A stretch of DNA of 64,000 nt from assembly GCF_000002235.5 (NCBI RefSeq), contig NW_022145605.1:35308579-35372578 (forward strand), read 5' to 3'. Each line of letters opens with the position of its first letter. Within the stretch, counting starts at the first letter, position 1. Below are positions 49,701 through 60,600 of this stretch, one piece after another. A program made the position numbers and the translations under genes. Source of the stretch: Strongylocentrotus purpuratus (Eukaryota; Echinodermata; Echinoidea; Camarodonta; Strongylocentrotidae). The notes beneath the pieces are model-generated. The model searched no databases, was not told the DNA's origin, and saw only the letters and a program-made list of their open reading frames with translations.

Positions 49701-52700
49701 ATTCTTACCCCTACAATATTGCCTCTTGCCCTTTGTTTACTGTTGCTTTTTGTTATTTCTTGGGATGAGGTTTCTTTTGACTGTACATTCAATTTTGTGA
49801 GAGTGAATGACGTTGGAACATTATTGAAGTAAATTCATCCAACTATTTTCTTCGTCAGGCTGCCTGTATAGAGAAGCTTGTAGACCACCCACAGCTACTT
49901 GAAGACAGAATGAGCTTCAGCCATCTACAATCAACAACCAACAGAGCATGGTAATTAAAAAAAATATTTAAAAAATAGTCCAAAACAATTCTTCTTTTTT
50001 TCTCAGATATTTTCTACAATTTTTAAAGCACATCTCCTACTTCCTTAATACTCAAAGTATATGTTATCTTTATATTTTGTATCAGCATTTTTTATAGTTT
50101 GTTATGCATCCATTTTATTGGATTTTTGGGTATCATCTGTGCAGAGCCAGAAGGGCATTAACTCATATAACTTTTTGTTCATGTTTCTTTTGCTTAATCT
50201 CTGTGCATGTTTTCTATTTTGTATGTTCCTTCACAGTTATTTACATACGTGTATTGGACCCCCTTTTCCTTCTTCTGCTTTATCATTCTTCATGACTACA
50301 CTTTCTTTATTTGGCCATGAGTCTAGTTACTTTTTAAGTCTGTTCTTGAAATTAGTTTTGAAGACCAATGCATGAATATTCTCTTCTTTTGGGAGAGATG
50401 GGTGGCAATTTTTTCTTCGGAGCATATTTCATTGCAAATGTAGGCCATGGTGCCCACTGATCACATTCCCATGAAGTACATTACAGGATGAAATTAACCA
50501 GGCAGGTTGATGACAGGAAATACCAGCCTTGCTAGTTGATTTCATAAATACCTCAATAGTGAAAACTACACCATAAATATGCACCTATCACATTTTCATG
50601 TGGTACATTACAGGATGAAATCAACCTGGTTGATGATAGGAAATACCAGGCGGTATCACACAGAGGCCAAAAATCTGGATTTTAGTTATCCAGATTTTAG
50701 TTATCCTCTTAATTTCTGTCTGTCATCAATTATCCCATTAAAAATCCTGTAACGAAGCAAGAAGATTTTTTAAGGGATTTTTCTGTGTGACACTGCCTAA
50801 TAACCTTGCTAGTCAATTTCATAAATACTGCTATGGTGAAAACTACACCATAAATATACAATGAGCACTTTGTTCATCACCAACTGTACATTCCTTTGTT
50901 GTAACATTTACCTCTCTCTTTGATATTAACAGGACATACATTGTACCTAACATACCCTGTAGTATGTTGTTTGCTTAGCTGTCAATCATATCAAGACGAA
51001 ATTTGATAATTTTTTTGAATGGTCATCACCATTTTAGAGTTGATGTATTAAATGTTCTTGTTCTTTTTTCTTTAATATTACTATAGCACAGATATTCATC
51101 ACATTTGTAGTTCGTCATTTATTTATCACCTTGCTTCTCAATTATTTATGATACATTTTAATACACAAACATAAGTATAGAAGTATTATACATCAAAAGA
51201 AAATATACATGTATGGTTCAGCTTCCACAGATCAGTTTGAATGTATGCAGGAGAAAAATATCACTGTGTGTATAGCTCATCTCAAGACATCTTCATGTGA
51301 ATAAATTGTAAACTAGTAAACTTTTCTTTATGCAATCTGATTTAATGTTTCTTTCTCTCTTTCTTTCTCTCGTTCTTTCTCTTTCTCTCTCTCTTTCTCT
51401 TTCTTTTTCTCCCTCTCTCATTCATAGGGGTATCTTCATGAGATCTCTTGAGATTGAGTTTCCCGATCAGTATGACTTTGCAGACAACTACACTGAGGTA
51501 GGCATGTATGAGACACTTACTGGGAAATAATCTGTTACACCAACAATTCAGTATTTGATGAGATTTACCTAACAGGTCTATGATTTATCATATATTTTGA
51601 AAATAGACATAGACTACTATATTTATAAGTTATCATTACCTATACCCTTCACCCACACAACAAAAAACATCAAAGCAGTAAAATAAAGGCTGACCTCAGA
51701 GTTTGTACGACTGAACCAAAATTAAATGCTAATTCATTTCATTTCAAATCAAATCATATTTGATGTTACGTTGACAGTTGTGCCCTATTTATGTACTTAG
51801 TAATTAAAACCGATGAACAGCACAGTGTTGCTTAGTAAATGTGTCATGACATCTGTGATTTGGAGAAACAAAAAAATGATATTTCATTTCAATTCCATTT
51901 TTTTTTGTACAGATCATCAACATCCGGAAGTGGTTGAAGTTATTACATCCTAAGAAGCGTGTTGGTGAGGAGAAGCTCTATGCTGACATCCTTATTAGGG
52001 CACAGGTAAGAACATATTCAGCCATCTGAACATTTTGGTTAGGCAAATATGTTTTATGAAGAGTGTTAGGCCAAATTAAAAAAATGAAGTGTTTCTCGTC
52101 TCCGCCCGCCTCCTTTTTTTTTTACTATTTACTATTCAGAAGGAAAAAAAAGCCTGTGATATTCGTTTTGTTTATTTCTTTTAAGGTGATAAAAATCATT
52201 TGTTTTGTCATAGATTGCATCAGTTTACTCACAAAGCACAATATCTGTAAATAAATAGGCTAGGCCAGCTACATTGCATAATTAGCATGGCAGCCATCTT
52301 GGAAGAAAAAAATTAAAACAATTGCCATGCCTCCTCCTTTTTTTGTAAAGTTAGGATGAGAAACACATTATTTTTGTTATTTGTTTATCAACTCAAGGGT
52401 TGTATTTTATTTGTTTCCTTGTGCATGTCTTGCCTTATTTCAGTCATGTCACTTCCCAATTTTATATTCACATTTTAATTTTGAAAATAGACATTACATG
52501 TACATGACTATTTATGTTGACTTCCATACGTGTAGCTTTACGATTCCACTGTACTGTACTAACAAAAAAAGGACACAAGATCATTAAGGGCAGGTCCCAT
52601 TATGTTCAATTCTTATTTTAATGGTTTTTGATGGAAACTCTTGATGGTTATTATATGATTTTAATTTCTAATTTCTAATCGGGCAACCATCCCGCTACTC

Positions 52701-55700
52701 CCTTCACTCCTCTCTGGGCATCATGCTGAACCACCCGTCTCCCAAGACGCTTCTTACACTTGGTGACAGTATTCATAACTGCTGCTCCTAAAGTGTGGAA
52801 TAACCTACCCAGATTTCTTCACAACCAGCACCTCTCAACACCTGTTAATAGTATAACTGTCAAGCGCATTTGAACATGAATATGGAAAATGCGCTATATA
52901 ATTTATTATTATTATTATTATTATTATTATGCAGGTAATCAAGATCCAGATGAATGATGATCCGTTCGAGGTGAAGATTGGAGATAACTATGAGGTGAGT
53001 GCTGTATTATATTCCTTCCATAAATGTTATCTAGAAAGGGGACTATCAATAATTTGAGAGTTTTGCATTAGTCATGATTACTACTTGCACATGTTTGTGC
53101 CATCGCTGTTCAATCTCTAATGTTATATTCCTTAGATCTGTGATTTCAAAAAGGGGAAAGGTTAAAATTAGGAATGAGTTTGAGGCTCTTGCTCCAATCC
53201 TAATTTTGGCAGTGTGTAGTGTAGTTTTTGTGCCATTCATCTATGTAAATACTCAGTTACGGTGTATAAAGTAGCATTATACCTTAATGATCTTCAAACA
53301 AATATCCTTCCAATAAATGTTCACTGTATCAGTACCTAAATGTTTTAGAGAATTTATAGCATCTCCTTTTCTTATATGTTCAGAGGTATTGCTATGATTT
53401 GTTACCCTCCCTCATTTTCTTCAAATTTGCTAATGTTAAATCTGAAATCCTTTCAAATGCCTCAAAATTGCCTACTTTCTGTCCTGTCTTCTTTGTAGCT
53501 GATAAAAGATGAGCGAGCCGAGAGTGAACATAGGAGAGAACTCCTGGACAACAAGGTGGAAGGACTCAAAAGGAATCATGGCCAGTTTCTACCAGGTTTG
53601 TATTAAAGGGGAAGTCCACCCTGAAATTAAGTTAGTTTTAATAGGAGTAGAAAAATAAGAGAAACAAGTCAGTGAAAGTTTGAGCAAATTCCGATTAAAA
53701 ATAAGGAAGTTAGGATTTTTGAAGTTGTGATCAATCAAACACAAATTGGCAACTCTATGACGTATCATGCGAGCTCAACTTCCATTTGCTCAGTACTAAA
53801 AAAATCTAAAATTTTCATTTTCCCTCAAGAAAAATTTCAACCATACATGCACCCTAAATATAATAATTGCAAATGTGTTTCTATACTCCCCCTGCAAGGA
53901 ACAAATATATATTCCGTCATCAACAACGAAGAAAACATGATTTTATGGAATATTATGCACAAAGCAAATGAAGGAGAGCTCGTATAATAAGTCACAGAGT
54001 TGCCAATTTGTATTTGATTGATCACAACTTCAATAATTCATAACTTTCTTATTTTCATTCAGAATTTGCTCAAACTTTCACTCACCTGATTTTCTTATTA
54101 TTCTGCCTCTATCGAAACAAACTTATTTTGGGGGTGGACTTTCCCTTTAAAGCCCCACTGCTCTACTTGTAGGTACTTGCTCCCTCTATATAGAGAACAA
54201 TGCCTAAGCGGTGCCCATTGGTCTCCCATGATCCTCTTTTTCCTATGTTGATTGTTGAGAGCTGAGTTGATGAGATAGCCACCTGTCAGTGACCATGCTG
54301 GGTGGTCTAATCCCTCCTGGCCAAACTAGTACAGACGGGCTTAAAGACACATAGGAGTGGGCTCTCATGGGGAAATCGAGGCAATTCAGGTTTTTGCCCC
54401 AAAACAGGTGTTGTCAATCACCAGAATTAGCCTTCAGTTTGATGACCAACAGGCCTTATGTAATGCTTTGCATGTCCATATAGTAAAGTCAGTATCTTTC
54501 TTTTCCCTCAAAGGCTCTCCGAGAGACTAGGGGGTATTTCTTGATAGGCCCAGCGTTTGCTGTGTGCAGACCTTTACATTTATTAATGGTATTTTCACCA
54601 AGTCCGGTGTCCGCGAATCATGGCCGTCTGCACATCATAACTCATGACCCATGTTGTTTCATCAGTGTTCACTGCAGTAAATGTCAAATTGAACATTGAA
54701 TTATGAAATCTTGTCAAATGTTAGAGATTCCACATTGTAAAAATTATTGTGGCCTCGAAGTTTTGATGAATTCCTGTAATTGATTTGAGACTGGAGATCT
54801 ATATGTTTAAGATTTTGATTTGTGAAGGAGGAGATAGGATATTTTGGCCAATATCTTCACTTAAATTCCATTACATGTAGTTAGGATTGTACCACTCTAA
54901 ACTAATTTATCTACTTCTTTGCGTGTCATATCTGGATTGAAAATGGCACTTAAAAACTTTCTACAATGGTACTCAATTTTATGGATCAAAAGTGTAATTT
55001 AAGGTTGTACTCATGTAGTAATATAGACTGCTCTTAATCTCATGTATGTTCTTTCCTTTACAGCCAAGAAGATTGAGGAGCTGTACATCTCCCTGGAGAA
55101 GAAGAACATTGAGATCTTCTTGAAGCGATCTCAGAGGCTGTACGCGTCCACTCCACGAAGGAAGGTTCTGATGACCTTGACCTTGACAGGAGTAGAGATT
55201 AGCGCCCTCGCAGACGAGTCTATGAACGGCAGAGAGAGCATCCTACGACACATGAAAGAGATAGATGGGGCAAGGTAAGCATGGGATAGGGACTGATGAT
55301 GGGATTAAAGGGATTGGGTAACTTTGTCTCAGATTCTGAAACAAAATCCTGGATTTAGCTCATGCTGCAATAATAATTATAAACCTTTAGGTCAGTCAGG
55401 AACCCCATGACTTTTACAAGCCGATCACCTGTCTGATTATCAAGATATTATGATTGGAAATCGAAATTACGGTTTTCATAACACTACAGTCTATTGGGGT
55501 AAACGAGTATGGTAAAACCAGTCACTCACAGGGCTTCAATATTATACCATATCACAGACACTGATAACACGCGTAGGGCCGTGCATCTCAGATTTAATTA
55601 ACTTTGTTAAACAATGCCTTAAAATGGATATGTCAAGAGAAGAAGGAATGAAATGTTTTCTGCCGTGCTTATTTAGGGGAGTGTAAATTCTTCAAGAGAT

Positions 55701-57175
55701 ATTTAGATTTATACTTAAAATGCACGGTATGTAAAACGAAAGCTGGTTGTCTTCGGGCCAGGGAGGTCCTAGATTAAAAACAAGTGTGTATTGCATGAGT
55801 AGAGAAAGATTGGAAGAGTGTTTTTATAGCTATCGATTCTTGAAATTAATGATTGATTTTAGCTATTGATTGCTTTTGAACCATTTCAGAGCAGAGTAGA
55901 TATACTTTTCCAGATTTTTCAGAATCTGTAATTTATGTATGTTCAAGAATGTTCATACTGTTTCACGTTACATGTGTACATTTATTTCAAATAATAATTC
56001 TGTATGTGCAGTATACTTTGTTGTTTGCTAAAGTAATTTCTTTGTGATAACTTTGCTTCATTATGGCTCTTTTGATAATTCTTTTGATAAACTTACATTC
56101 ACTGTTCTTTCTCCTCAGTCCACCACCCTCAGAGGATACAGAGTTCAGTACATTGTGGTGTCGAATGGTTAGAGGCCATGTCAAGCAGTTCTCTCTGAAG
56201 CTCAGAGATTATCCCTTGAACATGTGGCAGATTGGTGACTGGCACTGGTGGGGCAAGCTGGTTGGAGCTGAACAGACTGGGCCACCAAGAGGTAAGCACA
56301 GGGACAAGTAGATGGTGAGGGGTGGCATAGGGGTGAAGCGGGGCTGGTCGAACAGTTCTCTCTGAAACTGAGAGGTAATCCCTTGAACATGTGGCAGATT
56401 GGTGACTGGCACTGGTGGGGCAAGCTGGTTAGAGCTGAACACAGTGGGCCACCAAGTTGAGGATTGGATCGGGCAGGTTCAACAGTTCTCACTCCAACTG
56501 AGAGATTATCCACTGAACTTGTTGCAGATTGTTGACAGGCTTCAATATTTTATTCTTTTGAATATATAAATAGTATTTTATTTCTTGTATAGTGCATGTG
56601 ACATTGGTATGTAATATCTCAATGCGTTTCCACAAAGCTGTGAAATTATTGCCCTGGCTCTAGCATTATAAGGAGAACTTGATTGTTTCATGATTTCTCT
56701 ACTTGAACGTTCTAAAGAAATATGTATCCCTGTACTTTATGATAACTTCCTTTATAACCAAAATGCTTTAAAAGCCTCTAGTGAATTGCAAAAGCACACT
56801 ACATGCACAAGCAGGTTTCTCTAGGATGCCTGAGACGATGCAGTTGCAGCATTCTTGTAATCACTTCTGCCATGCACATTTCTTAATTAATTTGTTTAAT
56901 ATCCATTCTCTTTCAAATGTTTCTTTCAGCTAAGCGCGAAGGTCTGGTTAAGATAAGTGAACCCTGGCAGGATGTGAAGGTCACTCGCAGTATGCCACCA
57001 CTCAAGTTCTTCCATGATATGACTACAGGTGAGTATATGCTGTTCAATACGGCATAAGATTGATTTGACTTCAAACTTGATAATGAAGATGATGCTCATG
57101 GTGGTTGTGATGATGATGATGTTGGCTATGATGACAATGATGATAATGATGATGATGATAATGATGATGATGATA

Positions 57176-57214
<39 letters not shown>

Positions 57215-57251
57215 TTGGCTATGATGACGATGATGATAAGGAGTATGGTGT

Positions 57252-57283
<32 letters not shown>

Positions 57284-57510
57284 GCTATGATGACAATGAT
57301 GATAAGGAGTATGATAAGGAGTATATAGGAGTATGGTGTTGATGATGACGATGATGATGATAATGTTGGCTATGATGACGATGATAATAAGGAGTATGGT
57401 GTAAATGATGATGATGGTGGCTATGATGACGATGATGATAAGGAGTATGGTGTTGATGATGATGATGATGATGATGGCTATGATGACGATGATGATAAAG
57501 AGGATGATGT

Positions 57511-57542
<32 letters not shown>

Positions 57543-57595
57543 TTGGCTATGATGACGATGATGATAAGGAGGATGGTGATGATGATGACGGCGAC

Positions 57596-57685
<90 letters not shown>

Positions 57686-60600
57686 GATAGGAGGATGGTG
57701 ATGATGATGATGATGGTGATGATGGTAAGGAGGAGGATGGTGATGGTGATGATGATGATGATGATGATGTTATGATGATGATAATAGTGATGATGATGAA
57801 AACAACAATGATGATGAGGAGAAGGACAAGGATGATGGTGTTTGCGATAGTGATGATGATGTTAGAGACGAGGATTATGATGATTATGATAATGATAATG
57901 ATTGTGATATTGATCGTGATGATGAAAATGATGATGATGAACATTTACAAATGAATGCAATTGTTGTCTCCAAAGAACATCTGATGCAAGCATGTATTAT
58001 TAGCCAGTAAAAATTATATTCTCCCTGTACAATTCCACTCTACCATCCATCACGCATGTAGATGCGACTGAGATGAGCATGGCATATGGTCCCAGCATGG
58101 AGCCAGCCTGGGGTCAGGTCAACCTAGCCATGAACCTACTCAACCGACCCTCCGTTGACCCCAGCAAGCCCCTCCCCTTCTGGGACAAGGTCCGCCTCCT
58201 CTTCCATGGTCGGCTTACCATCTCGCTGGAGCAATGCAACATGATGTGGCTTACAACCAAAGATCCCTACAACACCACCGAGCAACTCGACTGGGAGTGG
58301 AGCGATATCTATCTGGATTGGACCAATGGTATGGATTTGAATATTTTGAGGAAATTTATACCTCATTTATGTAGTTTTGTCCTTGTTACCCTCAAAATAC
58401 ATGTAGAGCAGATGTAGTAAGGAAAAAAAAAATTGAATTGCAAATCAATGTGATGTAGAGAATTATCTGATATAAATGATTGAGATCCTCTTCCACACAA
58501 TACACAACATGTATTTCTATTTCATTTTATTTTATCTTCAAAATTATACAGGAATGTCATTGTTTTGCACTGATATAAAAGAATTTTTTTTTTAAGTTTT
58601 AGAAATTATGCTGAGTCTTACTTTGGATATTTCTACAATTCTACAATTGTTATGTCTTGTTTAGTATGTTAATAGTGAAGAGTTTGGACAAGCTGCTTCT
58701 AAAGCTACTTCACACAAAAATAAAGTAACTCTTGGAGATTGTGCTTTCAGTTGCATCACTCCCCATCTTTGGAATGACCTAGCACTAGATATGAGAAAAG
58801 CCTCATCTGTTGCTGTCTGCAAAGTTTTGTTGAAGATGCACTTGTTTTCAGGAACTTTTGGATGGCTTTTTATATTGTGTGTCCGTATGTATTACTTACT
58901 GTTAAGGAATCCTGTTTTCATGACAGAGCAGTAGAGTGTTTTTTTATAGCAGCTGCGCTAAATGAATTGATATAATTATCATTATTATTATTATTGTTTC
59001 ATTTTTTGTTTCTTTTTTCTTCAGCCCATTTCTTAATCAAGGGTAACCTGGACATCTTTGTAAGGACTGCATCCAAGTATGATGATGTCAGACTCATCCA
59101 CTTGCCCAAGTTCAGATGGGAGTGAGTTTGATTCAATACTATTTACAATCATTATAAATTATACTTTATATTACAGGTATATACTCGTTAGCTTACTTTA
59201 ATTTATGTTATAAAGTGTAGTCATTTGATTGTCGCACATGGTTATTCATATATTTATGTATCAGACTGCAGTTTATTTGACTTTGTGTACATTATTTGTT
59301 TCTACCAATTTCATCTATCAAATTGTATTTTTATATTTATTTTTATTCCAACCTCATGTTTTGGTTGCAATAAAGATATAATAATAATTCAACACATGAA
59401 TGATTGTTCCATCAATTCAAGGCAGAAATTAGATAGTCAGATAGATGTCACTAAAGTAAAAGATTAACTGTATAAGTATAACAATGAAGTACAGGTCTTC
59501 TTTTCCAATCCTTGCCTCTTTTGTCCCACAAGTGTAGAGCTTGGTGTCACTGACAACATGTGTGACTCAGATAAAGTAAAATGTACCATGTTTTTTTATT
59601 TTTATTTACATCACTTTAGTTTTGTTACTTGATGCAGGAAAGTGACAGTTACTGTAGTAACAAGACAAATGTTAGAACTTTTCTTCAATTTCCAGGTTTA
59701 TATGTGTACCTTGACACATTTGAAGGCAGAATGAATGTTTGCATATTAGCAATGAATGAATGATTGAAACATTGAGAATCTCATTCCTATCAATATTTTG
59801 CAGCATCGGCATTGAATGGTTAACTAATGGAGACTGTAACGATCATCACAGCATCATGCCATGTGCGCCAGACAAGGTCCCAGCTCATTCCATCACTCAG
59901 GTTAGTGGTGATGACACCCCTCAGCAATGATCCAGCAGAAAATATCCAGTGTTCCACTTTTGAAGCTTGGATAAAAAGCAAAGTTGCTCACTACTCCTAT
60001 TTTGGAGGAATGATTCCTATATTTTGGTCTTCAAGCTATTGTTTTGAACCCTACATTCCTCTCTTTTTGTAATATTATGTGTGAAAAGATTACAAAATAG
60101 TCTGTATTCCTAATTTTGACTTGTGAGATTCCTAATTTTTGCTGCGAAGGTTCACTGGTAGGATAAAGTATCAAATTCCAACTATGGTTAAGAGGAAACT
60201 CAGTTGGCATAGAATGGTGAAATGGTTCAATTTACCTGTCTAATGCAGTTGGTGTACTTTGCTTACCAAAGGAGGGGCAAGGTAGTTACAGGGTCCTTAT
60301 ATATTGAAGAAGTTTAGATATCTATCTGCAGAGAGCCAGATGGTGAAGACTCATACCTTTAAACAGTGTTGATACCCTTCTGGCTTTGAGTAGAAAATAA
60401 GCCAGTTTGTAGATACTGCATATGGGCAGAAAAAAAGGTAATTTGTACAGAATTGTAAAACCCATGGCGGTGAATACTAGATATCTGCTCATGAAGTTAT
60501 GAAATCATCATTCATTTAAGCACTGATGGTACAGTGTACATTTTCTGATACACAGGGGGGGGGGGGGTTATACTTCTCTGGAGGGCAAACAATACATATT

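Noticed and set aside
57029..57944. Long frames of poly-Met/Asp on plus and poly-His/Gln/Ile on minus (up to 219 codons)
   Set aside because: Translation of a GAT/GTT satellite with no splice or family support.
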